DNA of 64,000 bases from Leptobrachium leishanense (lineage: Eukaryota > Chordata > Amphibia > Anura > Megophryidae), in the NCBI GenBank assembly GCA_009667805.1, contig CM019065.1, positions 18,934,611 through 18,998,610 of the forward strand. The letters are read 5' to 3'. Below, in pieces: positions 53,127-64,000 of this stretch. The notes under the pieces are model-generated. The model ran no database searches and was not told the origin of the DNA. It saw nothing but the letters and a program-made list of their open reading frames with translations. A program made the position numbers and the translations under genes. The number at the start of each line of letters is the position of its first letter. Positions within the stretch are counted from its first letter, which is position 1.

Positions 53127-55385
53127 ACCGAGACACAGACACACACAAAAACAATGACAGAGGCAAACAGATACTGAAAAAGACGAAGAGACATACACAC
53201 AAAGACAGTGACAGAGGCAAACAGACACTGACAAAGACGCAGAGACACAGACACACACAAGAACAATGACAGAGGCAAACAGACTCTGACAAAGACATGG
53301 AGATACAGACACACATAAAGACAGTGACAGAGGCAAACAGACACTGACAAAGACGCAGAGACACAGACACACACAAACACAGTGACAGAGGCAAACAGAC
53401 ACTGACAAAGACGCAGAGAGACACACACATAGACAGTGACAGAGGCAAACAGACACTGACAAAAACAGAGAGACACTAACACACAGAAAGACAGTGACAG
53501 AGGCAAACAGACTCTGACAAAGACATGGAGATACAGACACACAAAGACAGTGACAGAGTCAAACAGACACTGACAAAGATGCAGAGACATTAACACATAC
53601 ATAGACAGTGACAGAGGCAAACAGACTCTGACAAAGACATGGAGATACAGACACACAAAGACAGTGACAGAGTCAAACAGAGACTGACAAAGATGCAGAG
53701 ACACTAACACACACAAAGACAGTGAGAGAGGCAAACAGACACTGACAAAGACGCAGAGACACTAACACACAAAAACAATGACAAAGGCAAACAGACACTG
53801 ACAAAGATGCAGAGAAACACACAGAAAGACAGTGACAGAGGCAAACAGACACTGACAAAGATGCAGATACACAGACACACACAAGAACAATGACAGAGGC
53901 AAACAGACTCTGACAAAGACATGGAGATACAGACACACATAAAGACAGTGACAGAGGCAAACAGACACTGACAAAGATGCAGAGACACAGACACACAGAC
54001 ACACACAAACACAGTGACAGAGGCAAACAGACACTGACAAAGACGCAGAGAGACACACACATAGACAGTGACAGAGGCAAACAGACACTGACAAAAACAG
54101 AGAGACACTAACACATACATAGACAGTGACAGAGGCAAACAGACTCTGACAAAGACATGGAGATACAGACACACAAAGTCAGTGACAGAGTCAAACAGAG
54201 ACTGACAAAGATGCAGAGACACTAACACACACAAAGACAGTGAGAGAGGCAAACAGACACTGACAAAGACGCAGAGACACACCCAGAAAGACAGTGACAG
54301 AGGCAAACAGACACTGACAAAGACGCAGAGAGACAAACACATAGACGGTGACAGAGGCAAACAGACACTGACAAAAACAGAGAGACACTAACACACAGAA
54401 AGACAGTGACAGAGGCAAGCAGACACTGACAAAGATGCAGAGACACTAACACACACAAAGACAGTGACAGAGGCAAACAGACTCTGACAAAGACATGGAG
54501 ATACAGACACACAAAGACAGTGACAGATTCAAACAGACACTGACAAAGATGCAGAGACATTAACACATACATAGACTGTGACAGAGGCAAACAGACTCTG
54601 ACAAAGACTTGGAGATACAGACACACAAAGACAGTGACAGAGTCAAATAGAGACTGACAAAGATGCAGAGACACTAACACATACAAAGACAGTGACAGAG
54701 TCAAACAGACACTGACAAAGACGCAGAGACACTAACACACACAAAAACAATGACAGAGGCAAACAGACACTGACAAAGATGCAGAGACACACAAAGACAG
54801 TGACAGAGGCAAACAGACACTGACAAAGACACAGAGACACTAACACACACAAAAACAATGACAGAGGCAAACAGACACTGACAAAGATGCAGAGACACAC
54901 AAAGACAGTGACAGAGGCAAACAGACACTGAAAAAGACACATAGACACTAACACACAGAAAGACAGTGACAAAGGCAAACAGACTCTGACAAAGACGCTG
55001 AGAGACACACACATAGACAGTGACAGAGGCAAACAGACACTGACAAAGACGCAGAGACACTAACACACAGAAAGACACTGACAAAGACGCAGAGACACTA
55101 ACACACACAAAGACAGTGACAGAGGCAAACAGACACTGACAAAGATGCAGAGACACTAACACACAGAAAGACACTGACAAAGACGCAGAGACACTAACAC
55201 ACACAAAGACAGTGACAGATGCAAACAGACACTGACAAAGACGCAGAGACACTAACACACACAAAGACAGCGACAGAGACAAACAGACTCTGACAAAGAC
55301 ATGGAGATACAGACACACACAAAGACAGTGACAGAGTCAAACAGACACTGACAAAGACACAGAGACACAGACAGTGACAGAGGCA
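53127..55385. repeat. Minisatellite, about 60-bp unit, 2.26 kb
   Basis: About 38 copies of a unit built from ACAGTGACAGAGGCAAACAG, ACACTGACAAAGACGCAGAG and ACACTAACACACA. Variants (TCTGACAAAGACATGGAGATA; ATGCAGAGAC) recur in a higher-order pattern. Long minus-strand Leu/Ser/Val/Cys-rich ORFs are a by-product. Confidence 0.97.
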
Positions 55386-55387
55386 AA

Positions 55388-55461
55388 CCAGGACATACTT
55401 GAAAACTAAAGAAATCTCAATGTATCCTTCCGGGTAAAATCCTTTATAAATAAATAAATAA
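55388..55461 (+). repeat. SINE 3' tail fragment
   Basis: GGACATACTTGAAAACTAAAG ... AATGTATCCTTCCGGGTAAA then (AAAT)n, matching the tail of the SINE at 50936-51125. Confidence 0.75.
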
Positions 55462-55573
55462 AGTGGATGAAGGATACACTGGAAGACCCAGACACTCGGA
55501 AAGAGACATGCAAACACACCGACAGTTAGAAACACAGATACTGGCAATGCCCTTCATATTGATGCAGAGTTAG

Positions 55574-56625
55574 TAGGGATGTGCGTTTCGGAATTTCGGA
55601 ATTTTCACGAAATCTCCCGATTCGTGCATTCGGATTCGGCCGATTTTCCAAAATTTTTCAGATCCGAAAACGGCAGATCCGAACAAATTTCCGAGCCGAA
55701 ACGAAAACTTTGAGGAATTTTCGAATGGACTGGAAATTTGTAAAATCTAAATTCATTTTCGTTCCATTCGTGATTTCGGTTCTATTTCAGTAATTTCGGA
55801 CATCATATTTTTCGGTTATATCGCTGATTCTGTAATTTTGTATCATTCCCATCTCGATGTATCCTTCCTGGAAAACCAGAGAAATCTCAATGTATCCTTC
55901 TTGTAAAACCAGAGAAATCTCAATGTATCCTTCTTGTAAAACCAGAGATATCTCAATGTATCCTTCTTGTAAAACATGAGAAATCTCAATGTATCCTTCC
56001 CAGGAAACCAGAGAATTCTCAATGTATCCTTCCCGGGAAACCAGAGAATTCTCAATGTATCCTTCCCGGGAAACCAGAGAAATCTCAATATATCCTTCTT
56101 GTAAAACATGAGAAATCTCAATGTATCCGTCTTCTAAAACATGAGAAATCTCAATGTATCCTTCCCGGAAAACCAGAGAAATCTCAATGTATCCTTCTTG
56201 TGAAACATGAGAAATCTCAATGTATCCTTGCCGGGAAACATGAGAAATCTCAATGTATCCTTACCGGGAAACCAGAGAAATCTCAATGTATGCTTCTTGT
56301 AAAACATGAGAAATCTCAATGTATCCTTCTTGTAAAACATGAGAAATCTCAATGTATCCTTCTTGTAAAACATGAGAAATCGTATCGTATCGTATTGACA
56401 GAAATATCGGATCCGAAGAACCATTAGTTTACGTCAAAACGAATAGACACTTTGAAACGAGGAGAACAGATGTTCCGAAAAATACGAAAATTTCCGAAAT
56501 CACGAAAAAAATTCGAAACGAACCGAAACGAACCGAACCGAAATGGAAATTGGCCGAAACGAGACGAACCGAAAATGTTCAAAATCCGAACGAACCGAAC
56601 CGAAAAAAATCGGTGCACAAATCTA
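55574..56625. mobile_element. hAT-like element with minisatellite core, 1052 bp
   Basis: Tips TAGGGATGTGC and the complement of GCACAAATCTA; perfect 8-bp duplication AGAGTTAG at 55566-55573 and 56626-56633. Inner ends are rich in CGAAA/TTTCG words. The core 55850-56385 is a tandem array of a 31-33-bp unit. Confidence 0.85.
55850..56385. repeat. Minisatellite derived from a SINE tail
   Basis: About 16 units of GAGAAATCTCAATGTATCCT followed by TC(TTG/CCGG)xAAAAC. The unit equals the tail of the SINE found at 50936-51125 and 55388-55461. Confidence 0.9.
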
Positions 56626-56633
56626 AGAGTTAG

Positions 56634-57810
56634 TGACAGACAAACAGACACAGAGACAAGCAAATACAGCGACAGAGACAATGGAACACACCGAAACCTT
56701 CACAAAGACACTAATGCAAAAAGGCACTGACATCCTCATACTTACACCCTAACACATACAAAGATCCTAAAACCCACCACACATTTTCGGACACATGCAG
56801 ACACATACCCAAACGCCACCCCACATATACAATGGGGGTTAAAAAAAAGGAAAGTGGCAATGTAAAGGCGCTTAAAACAATTAAAAAAGGACATGGAAAT
56901 AATAAAGATTCTATAAAAAATAATAAAAAGGTCTGTATAAAAACAGAACAGAAAGACAGAATAAAAAAAAACCTCCATTAAAAAAACAGGAATAAAAAGT
57001 TTTGCCTAAAAAAATCTAGAAAAATACCTTAAAAAATTCAAAAAATAAAGACTTTTTGAAGCAAATGAAAGTATAAATGGTTGAATAAAAAATAATAAAA
57101 TCTGTGATTTTTCAAAAACTATGGTATTCACCTGTTTAAACCTGTCGAACTGAAGCACTGAAAATCAAGGCGTGTCAATGGACGACAAGTAATGTCCAAA
57201 GCTGAAGGATCATCTTGCTTTCCTAAAGGATCAGGTGGAAGGTCTTCAATGCAGAGTAGAGAATGAAGTCCATGCTGGAATAAATCAGACGAAGTTCCAG
57301 TTTCCTTGGCGGTTTTTTGGATTTATCCAATATAAAAATCCAAAGGCGTGCATCCCTGAGCTATGGAAGCTCCACCAAGAGCAAGTTAAAAATTGTCAGA
57401 AAATTCTGTGTCGTTATTTGCTTGGATTTTACACAGGGAGAGTTGTTTCTCTTCCCAACTTTTTGTCTTCCATATTTTATCTTGTGGCGAGAAAATTACT
57501 CCATTAAGGTGTGGGTGACCTGGAAGAGACATCTAAAACTACCCAGAAGTGTTGATCCACTCGGAGCCAGTGATAGGGCTCTATATTTGTGAGCGGAAAT
57601 TTGATACTATTCAACCTATTGATATACTGCACCGTTATTACTTTTCTGCTTGTTTCATATGTATCTATATATGGGCTGACAATATACAGTATGAGAGACA
57701 TCTTGACCCTGAAAGCAATACAGTTTGCGCTGATCAGATATGTATACCTTATTGATTAACACTATAAACCAAAATAGAGAACGTCCAAGTGGTTCCATTA
57801 TGAAACCCAC
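56634..57810. other. Intronic sequence without recognised features
   Basis: Starts with a degenerate extension of the 60-bp satellite. The remainder is A-rich and anonymous. The stretch 57235-57600 holds short open frames with no recognised homology. Confidence 0.5.
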
Positions 57811-57897
57811 CTTATGGTCATTAGGGCGCTGGCATTCCTAGACCACGGGCATCTCTGCAGATCTTTCACATGTTTCCTGAGTTTATCTGGCTTGATC
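57811..57897 (-). CDS. st8sia6-like: ST8SIA-family sialyltransferase, upstream exon (87 bp)
   Basis: Host-gene exon on the minus strand. The acceptor is a T-rich tract ending TTTTAG just above 57897; the donor is AAG|GTGGGT at 57811/57810. It reads 1 nt + 28 codons + 2 nt, giving the segment IKPDKLRKHVKDLQRCPWSR followed by NASALMTI, which includes an N-A-S glycosylation sequon. The Cys-Pro-Trp context followed by a Cys-Cys-Asp in the next exon is the stem-to-catalytic-domain junction of ST8SIA1/5/6-type enzymes, which are Golgi type II membrane proteins that add alpha-2,8-linked sialic acid to glycans. The 2-nt overhang (AG) joins with the first G of the exon at 27789 to make an Arg codon, so the phases agree. 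Upstream exons (cytoplasmic tail, membrane anchor) were not found in the window. Which paralogue (6, or an amphibian/fish-type relative) is uncertain. Confidence 0.82.
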
Positions 57898-58039
57898 CTA
57901 AAATGAAAACATTATCAAGAAGTAATGAATCACATTGTTATATATAGAGGTACAGCGCGACGTCTGGATTTCAACTCTACAGTATCTCCTTTCTTAAAGG
58001 GGCACTACCACCAACATAAGCTGTAACTAGATGTAACTA

Positions 58040-58360
58040 CTTGTGCATTACAGAAAAAAACAACGTATAAAACACATTATAAGACACCTTATAAAGCACA
58101 TTATAAAACACGCTATAAAACACATAAAGCACATTATAAAACACATTATAAAGCATATTATAAAACACACTATAAAACTAATTATAAAACAAACTATAAA
58201 ACACACAATAAAACTCCTTATAAAACACAGTATATAACACACTATAAAACACATTATAAAATGCATTATAAAACACACTATATAACACACAATAAAACAC
58301 TCTATAAAACACACTATAAAACACATTAAAAAAATGCACTATAAAACACATTATAAAACA
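58040..58360. repeat. Minisatellite, 11-12-bp unit
   Basis: About 27 copies of AAAACACATTAT with variants. Confidence 0.95.
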
Positions 58361-58364
58361 CATT

Positions 58365-58547
58365 CAGGTCTGTTCACTAAAGGTGAAGTGCAGGAGAATA
58401 GGCAGGAAAATTGAAAATTTTAGGTCAAAATAGCCAAACCATAAAAATTCTCCCATTTACCCCCTCTCTCCAAATCGGATATTTGGTCTAGATTGTTCTC
58501 TTCTCCTGCCAATTCTCCTGCGTTTCACCTTTTACTGAATAGACCTG
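58365..58547. mobile_element. Palindromic MITE, 183 bp
   Basis: CAGGTCTGTTCACTAAAGG and the complement of CCTTTTACTGAATAGACCTG, with interior AGGTCAAAATAGCCAAACC shared with 26080-26254. It inserted in the 12-bp minisatellite array (ATT on both sides). Confidence 0.8.
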
Positions 58548-59038
58548 ATTATAAAACACATGTTGCTGTTGTTTTTTTCTTTGTTTGAAGTAATTGCTTG
58601 TAAAAAGAAAAAAGTTAGGATTTTTATCCTGTTTCCATCTTGTGCACAACGTTTATCAAAATCTTATGGTGAGTTTTACTGTGTGGCTGTGCTTTATCTC
58701 ATACAGTATTTAACAGTAAATGAGGTGGAGGAGGGAATGTTTAGATAAGGCAGCAGGGGGTGTATTGTGTTCTCCAGGCTACCTGAGATAAGAGGGGTTT
58801 TGCCCGACATAAAGGGTTAAAAAGTGAACATTTTCAAAAAGCTAGAGTGCACATGCAAGTGCCAAATGTGTAACTGCTTATTAGGGGGTCCCCTTCCAAT
58901 GGGACCCTGAGGATCTCAAAAATAGAACACAAACTCCTATAGTGCAATACTGCATATATTATTAAAATTGACACTGCTACTCTCGTATTTGCTAAACACC
59001 TCCATTTTTCAGAGCCTAATATTCGACTCTGGGTGTTG
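58548..59038. other. Intronic sequence without recognised features
   Basis: Anonymous; no ORF, repeat or splice-flanked exon recognised. Confidence 0.5.
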
Positions 59039-59043
59039 TCGGG

Positions 59044-59593
59044 TGTCAGGGTTCAGACTGTGCTCGGTGTAGCAAGATGGGGTTGTGAGCCCAGGATGCA
59101 GTGATAGAGGCAGGTTTACGGTAACAGAAGAGTGTTTATTGTAAATAAACACGAGGACGGATTATCAGGCAAGGTTCAGACATGAGAGTGGTCAAAATAC
59201 AGAAATGGGTCTGGTAAACAGGGAGTCTAGATGGGGGCAGAAGGGGAGCAGGATGGGGGGTACCGGTGTAATGAAGCAGATGAATGTCTAGATAACACAT
59301 AAGGTCCTAGGAGTCTTGGGTTGAGGAATCAGGTGATTGTCCAGAAGGTTCAGGGAGCTTTGGCACATAGGTTCACAGCCAGGTAACAGCAATGTGGAAG
59401 TGCAGGGGAAAGGGTGGGACTCCCTTATATGATGGACCGATTAGGGAAGATGAAGGGCAGGTGAGTCTCCATGGCCAGAACGTTAGAGTCCAGGATGTGA
59501 AAAAGTCAATACAGAGTCCGGGAACCTGCAGGGGGCATGCAGGGTTTTGAACAAAAGGGGGCGCCAGGGGGTCAGGGCCACCAGGACCTTACA
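59044..59593 (-). repeat. 3' LTR of the Gag-repeat element
   Basis: 550 bp, preceded on the minus strand by a purine tract AGAGGGGGGGGTGC. Confidence 0.92.
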
Positions 59594-59644
59594 GCACCCC
59601 CCCTCTAAGGGCCGGACTCCGGACAGCCCAGGCTGAGGTTAGGG

Positions 59645-62119
59645 TCACACTGGCGGATGACGGGACAGATAGGCACTGCACCATTGGAGTGCAGAATAAT
59701 GGTCATGATGACCAGGGTTGGGCAGAGCATTTCCACTGCGAAGCGATCTCCAGGCACTCTTGGCATTCGAAAACAACTGCAGGTCTGCGCATCTGACCAC
59801 AGTCCCATTTGAACCGTAGATAAACTCAGGTGGCAAGGGTTCCATAGAAATGGTGCCTTCAGGGGTGTTGATCCTCTTGGTGACACGACTCTTCGATGCA
59901 CCCTTGGCGTGGACCGGTGGGGCAGCGCCCTTGGCGAGGACCGGTGGGGCGGCGCCCTTGGAGAGGACAGGTGGGGTCGCGCCCTTGGAGAGGACCGGTG
60001 GGGCCGCGCCCTTGGAGAAGACCGGTGGGGCAGCGCCTTTTGGAGAAGACCAGTGGGGCAGTGCCCTTGGTGAGGACCGGTGGGGCACCGCCCTTGGAGA
60101 AGACCGGTGGGCAGCGCCCTTGGAGAGGACCGGTGGGGCAGTGCCCTTGGAGAGGACCGGTGGGGCAGCGCCCTTGGAGAGGACCGGTGGGGCAGCGCCC
60201 TTGGAGAAGACCGATGGGGCAGCGCCCTTGGAGAGGACCGGTGGGGCAGCGCCCTTGGAGAGGACCAGTGGGGCAGCGCCCTTGGTGAGGACCAGTGGGG
60301 CAGCGCCCTTGGTGAGGACCGGTGGGGTAGCGCCCTTGAACAAGACCAGTGGGGCAGCGCCCTGCGGGGAATGGACCTCGGCACTGCACGTCTCCATGGT
60401 GGTGGCCTCGGCACTACATGGTATGGCAGCAACCCCGGCGAGGACCTCGGCACAGCATGGCGTGGCAACAACCTCGGCAACGACCTGGATACTGCACGGC
60501 TCTTGAGCGACCTGGGTACTGCACGGCTCTTGAGCGACCTGGGTACTGCATGGCTCTTGAGCGACCTGGGTACTGCACGGCACTTGACCAACCTGGGTAC
60601 TGCATGGCACTTGGGCGACCTGGGTACTGCATGGCTCTGCGGCGACCTGGGTACAGCACGGCTCTTGCTGGGCAGTGAGTGGCTTGGCCTTACGGCGGCG
60701 GCGACGGCCCCGTGGCGGCGACAGCTCAGAAGATCCTGCGGGATGCAGGGCAACGACATCGGGAGATCCTGCAGGTTGCAGGTCAACGACATCGGGAGAT
60801 CCTGCGGGTTGCAGGGCAACGACATCGGGAGATCCTACGGGTTGCAGGGCAACGACATCGGGAGATCCTGCGGGTTTCAGGGCAACGACATTGGGAGATC
60901 CTGCGGGTTGCAGGGCAACGACATCGGGAGATCCTGCGGGTTGCAGGGCAGCGACCTCTTGAGATCCTGCGGGTTGCAGGGCAGTGACCTCTTGAGATCC
61001 TGCGGGTTGCAGGGCAGCGACCTCTTGAGATCCTGCGGGTTGCAGGGCAGCGACCTCTTGGGATCCTGCGGGTTGCAGGGAAGCAGACTCTTGGGATCCT
61101 GCGGGATGCAGGGAAGCAGACTCTTGAAATCCTGCGGGATGCAGGGAAGCAGACTCTTGAGATCCTGCTGGATGCAGGGAAGCAGACTCTTGAGATCCTG
61201 CGGGATGCAGGGAAGCAGACTCTTGAGATCCTGCGGGATGCAGGGAAGCATACTCTTGAGATCCTGCGGGATGCAGGGAAGCAGACTCTTGAGATCCTGC
61301 GGGATGCAGGGAAGCAGACTCTTGAGATCCTGCGGGGTGCAGGGAAGCAGACTCTTGAGATCCTGCGGGATTCAGGGAAGCAGACTGTTGAGATCCTGCG
61401 GGATGCAGGGAAGCAGACTGTTGAGATCCTGAGGGTTGCAGGGCAGCTGGCCCGAAGGGTTGCTCGAACTGCAGGGCAGCTGGCCCGGAGGGTTGCTCGA
61501 GCTGCAGGGCAGCAGGCCCGGAATGTTGTTCGAGCTGCAGGGCAGCAGACCCAGAGGGTTGCTCGAGCTGCAGGGCAGCAGGCCCGGAGGGTTGCTCGAG
61601 CTGCAGGGCAGCTGGCCTGGAGGGTTGCTCGAGCTGCAGGGCAGCTACCTTGAACACTGAGGTTTGGCGAGACTTGACCATGGGGATCCGGCAAAGCTTT
61701 GGTTCTTTAGGTAAACCAGGAATTGAAGGTGAAGTGTAGACAAAGGTGCCTATGTAGGCGGTCTGAATGGGCCTTGTAGAAGCAGGTTTCACAGAAACAG
61801 GTTTCATAGACGCAGGGTTGTCAAGATTTTTTGTCTCTGGCTTGGGTGGGCGCAGTGGACAGGCAGATATTCTATGCCATCTATCTCCACAATAAAAACA
61901 CAAATCTTGTGCTCTTCTTCTTGCCTTCTCTTCTTTGGTTAGGGGTCCTCGAGCTCCTTTTGGAACTGGAATGCACACCTTAGTCGACATGTCCTTTAAG
62001 GTCTGCTGCAGATACTCCAATAAAGAGTGCAGGTGCTGCTGGATCTCTTGCTTGGCATCTTTCAGTTTTTGTACATGGGCTACTATCACCGCGGGCTCAC
62101 AGGGTTTGGACTTCCACAT
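59645..62119 (-). CDS. Gag-like protein with CCHC knuckle and long tandem-repeat region (824 aa)
   Basis: ATG at 62119 directly after the LTR. Residues 1-60: helical region [13 protein letters not shown]...[20 protein letters not shown]. About residues 72-85: zinc knuckle [14 protein letters not shown]. Then 11-residue repeats: [11 protein letters not shown] (6-7 copies), [11 protein letters not shown] (about 12), [11 protein letters not shown] (4) and [11 protein letters not shown] (about 7). A basic patch [10 protein letters not shown] follows, then 9-residue repeats QEPCSTQVA (about 7) and GAAPPVLSK (about 15), and a unique tail of about 80 residues ([20 protein letters not shown]...). One stretch is read in another frame (HRSSPRALP) between compensating indels without creating a stop. 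The knuckle suggests nucleic-acid binding; the repeats have no recognised function. Confidence 0.82.
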   Translation of the reverse strand: MWKSKPCEPAVIVAHVQKLKDAKQEIQQHLHSLLEYLQQTLKDMSTKVCIPVPKGARGPLTKEEKARRRAQDLCFYCGDRWHRISACPLRPPKPETKNLDNPASMKPVSVKPASTRPIQTAYIGTFVYTSPSIPGLPKEPKLCRIPMVKSRQTSVFKVAALQLEQPSRPAALQLEQPSGPAALQLEQPSGSAALQLEQHSGPAALQLEQPSGPAALQFEQPFGPAALQPSGSQQSASLHPAGSQQSASLNPAGSQESASLHPAGSQESASLHPAGSQESASLHPAGSQEYASLHPAGSQESASLHPAGSQESASLHPAGSQESASLHPAGFQESASLHPAGSQESASLQPAGSQEVAALQPAGSQEVAALQPAGSQEVTALQPAGSQEVAALQPAGSPDVVALQPAGSPNVVALKPAGSPDVVALQPVGSPDVVALQPAGSPDVVDLQPAGSPDVVALHPAGSSELSPPRGRRRRRKAKPLTAQQEPCCTQVAAEPCSTQVAQVPCSTQVGQVPCSTQVAQEPCSTQVAQEPCSTQVAQEPCSIQVVAEVVATPCCAEVLAGVAAIPCSAEATTMETCSAEVHSPQGAAPLVLFKGATPPVLTKGAAPLVLTKGAAPLVLSKGAAPPVLSKGAAPSVFSKGAAPPVLSKGAAPPVLSKGTAPPVLSKGAAHRSSPRAVPHRSSPRALPHWSSPKGAAPPVFSKGAAPPVLSKGATPPVLSKGAAPPVLAKGAAPPVHAKGASKSRVTKRINTPEGTISMEPLPPEFIYGSNGTVVRCADLQLFSNAKSAWRSLRSGNALPNPGHHDHYSALQWCSAYLSRHPPV

Positions 62120-62121
62120 TT

Positions 62122-62672
62122 TGTCAGGGTTCAGACTGTGCTCGGTGTAGCAAGATGGGGTTGTGAGCCCAGGATGCAGTGATAGAGGCAGGTTTACGAT
62201 AACAGAAGAGTGTTTATTGTAAATAAACACGAGGACGGATTATCAGGCAAGGTTCAGACAAGAGAGTGGTCAAAATACAGAAATGGGTCTGGTACACAGG
62301 GAGTCTAGATGGGGGGCAGAAGGGGAGCAGGATGGGGGGTACCGGTGTAATGAAGCAGATGAATGTCCAGATAACACATAAGGTCCTAGGAGTCTTGGGT
62401 TGAGGAATCAGGTGATTGTCCAGAAGGTTCAGGGAGCTTTGGCACATAGGTTCACAGCCAGGTAACAGCAATGTGGAAGTGCAGGGGAAAGGGTGGGACT
62501 CCCTTATATGATGGACCGATTAGGGAAGATGAAGGGCAGGTGAGTCTCCATGGCCAGAACGTTAGAGTCCAGGATGTGAAAAAGTCAATACAGAGTCCGG
62601 GAACCTGCAGGGGGCATGCAGGGTTTGGAACAAAAAAGGGCGCCAGGGGGTCAGGGCCACCAGGACCTTACA
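62122..62672 (-). repeat. 5' LTR of the Gag-repeat element
   Basis: 551 bp, near-identical to 59044-59593. The first ATG of the internal ORF is only three bases after its end. Confidence 0.92.
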
Positions 62673-62677
62673 TCGGG

Positions 62678-64000
62678 TATATTATAATGGAAAAATTAAA
62701 ATGGATGCCTGTAGCCATCTTGTTTTATTGTAAAGTCTTTTCTTTTTCAATTTTCGCCTACTTTTAGAAATGGACAGAGATTTTTTTTAAATAGTTCATG
62801 GCTAGGTGAACCAGAAGAGTTATGGGGGTTCTATAAGTGCCAGACATGATGCTATAGACGATAAAATGTCTTTATTTGATATAATGCTGAGCTAAGTGCC
62901 AGACATGTCATATTTAAATTTATTGGTTTTTTTTAACAAGTCCTTGAATTAAAGATATTTTTCTTTTTGGGTATAGAAACAAATTTAAAATCTCTATGCA
63001 AGTGTATAAAAATATTCACGAAATATATTTTTATAATCAATATATTCAATAATATTTACAGTAGATAGTAGATGCTCCAATTATTTGTAGAGTATAACTG
63101 GTAAACAGTATAATTACTGAAGAATAGAATTTCTGTTGATTTTAGCTAGAAAGGAATTTAGCTGATAAAGAGTACTCAGTAAAAACTTTGAGAGGAGTAG
63201 AGATATTATTTTAATTTTGACAATCCGAGACGTACTGTCTGGAATAACCATAGTCATTCTTTGTTCAAACCAAGATAGTGGAATTGACCTATGAACCACG
63301 ATAAGAGATATTAAAATTAAACTGTGGAATTAATTTCAAGAGCAACACTGCCCTCTTGAGGCATAGTAAATATTAGATTTATAGAGAAAGTAATATTTAA
63401 ATGAAAGGGGTAGATTTTCAGTGACGTCAAATTGACTATAACTGGATCTGTACTGTTCGTTGCATTCATTCAGGCAGATCATCCCAGGACACGATAATGC
63501 ATTGATTCAGATTGCAGATCATTCCAACACACAATGCATTCAAGATATTACATATCACTTAATTAGGACCACACCAGCTAACTCACATGCATTGATTATC
63601 TGACATTGATAATTTTCACATATTCCAAAAACAATATATTTAAAGGCTGTAACTACAGACCAGATCTTGGACAGGTAATGTATGAAAGCTATTTAAATTA
63701 AGGAATTAATGTAATTATATATATCTGGAGTATTTCTTGCAACAGATAGACTGAGATATCTCAGATTACTGTTAGATCCAGAGTCTTCAAAATATTTCTA
63801 AATCTGCAGATAGAGATATGAAGAAGAATCGGATATAAGGATTTATCCTAAACAAATTGTTGCAAAGTGATATAAAGATATATATATATATATTGAATTT
63901 GGAAGTTACTGAGATTGAAATTAATAAGCAAGGAATTATATAACTACAATATAAAAAGCAGAAGATTAGAAGTTTAATTCTTGATATTAGGGGAGGATTC
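62678..64000. other. AT-rich intronic sequence without recognised features
   Basis: No ORF, repeat pair or splice-flanked coding segment was recognised to the end of the window. Confidence 0.55.

Larger units (their letters stand above)
59044..62672 (-). mobile_element. Non-autonomous LTR retrotransposon with Gag-plus-repeat ORF, no pol
   Basis: 3629 bp on the minus strand. LTRs start TGTAAGGTCC and end CCTGACA, with 5-bp target duplication TCGGG (59039-59043 and 62673-62677). The LTRs (62672-62122 and 59593-59044) differ by fewer than ten changes, so the insertion is recent. The 2.5-kb interior is almost entirely one ORF. No protease, RT, RNase H or integrase motif is present, so mobilisation must depend on another element. 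Confidence 0.9.

Noticed and set aside
53029..55318. Minus-strand ORFs rich in Cys, Val, Leu and Ser, looking like a membrane protein
   Set aside because: Translation of the 60-bp satellite; no unique coding sequence.
57235..57600. Possible additional host exon
   Set aside because: Open frames exist, but no splice sites in matching phase and no similarity to the sialyltransferase were found.
60080..61432. Plus-strand 450-residue ORF
   Set aside because: Antisense shadow of the Gag-repeat ORF; the minus strand carries the zinc knuckle, LTR orientation and purine tract.

Overview
This window is vertebrate nuclear DNA, most probably from an amphibian with a large, repeat-swollen genome. The amphibian reading is inferred from the mix of Penelope-like elements, L1/Tx1-type and CR1/L2-type LINEs, Ty3/Gypsy elements, piggyBac/Harbinger/hAT MITEs and long minisatellites. 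The only host gene seen is on the minus strand: three short exons of an alpha-2,8-sialyltransferase (ST8SIA family, closest by eye to ST8SIA6) at 57811-57897, 27645-27789 and 13991-14100. Their splice sites and reading phases match one another. Everything else is intronic: two complete introns of about 30.0 kb and 13.5 kb, plus parts of the introns on either side.

Layout. 1-13.1 kb: a piggyBac-type element carrying a Harbinger MITE, a concatenated palindrome of Penelope-type ends, then a minus-strand Ty3/Gypsy element with a PNMA-like Gag (element A, 2786-13130). Element A is broken up by a hAT MITE, a foreign block, a second piggyBac copy and an L2 LINE. 13.1-19.9 kb: sialyltransferase exon, a 24-bp minisatellite, fragments of L1/Tx1 LINEs and a hAT element with a perfect 8-bp target duplication. 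19.96-26.02 kb: a complete Gmr1-type Gypsy element with both LTRs and a 5-bp target duplication; its integrase lies upstream of reverse transcriptase. 26-32 kb: MITEs, a sialyltransferase exon, and an AT-rich satellite split by a CR1-type LINE that itself contains a 20-bp minisatellite.

32.3-42.2 kb: a complete TTAA-flanked, hairpin-rich piggyBac MITE; a minus-strand Penelope-like element; a second hAT copy; and a 38-bp minisatellite into which a plus-strand Penelope-like element was inserted. That element was later hit by a hAT element and a solo LTR. 42.23-50.17 kb: element B, a plus-strand relative of element A with about 1.04-kb LTRs. 50.3-57.8 kb: L1/Tx1 reverse transcriptase remnants with a tRNA-type SINE, a 2.3-kb satellite, and a hAT element whose core is a minisatellite built from the SINE tail. 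57.8-64 kb: sialyltransferase exon, a MITE, and a young LTR element (59044-62672) with one long Gag-plus-tandem-repeat ORF and no pol.

The most unusual points are: (1) in elements A and B the LTR itself contains a short ORF conserved at codon level between two diverged LTRs; (2) the young Gag-only LTR element with an 824-residue repeat-built ORF; (3) a 36-bp segment that is inverted between the two LTRs of the Gmr1-type element; (4) hammerhead-ribozyme-like cores in several unrelated-looking repeat ends. No bacterial-type genes, CRISPR arrays, rRNA or intact tRNA genes were seen.
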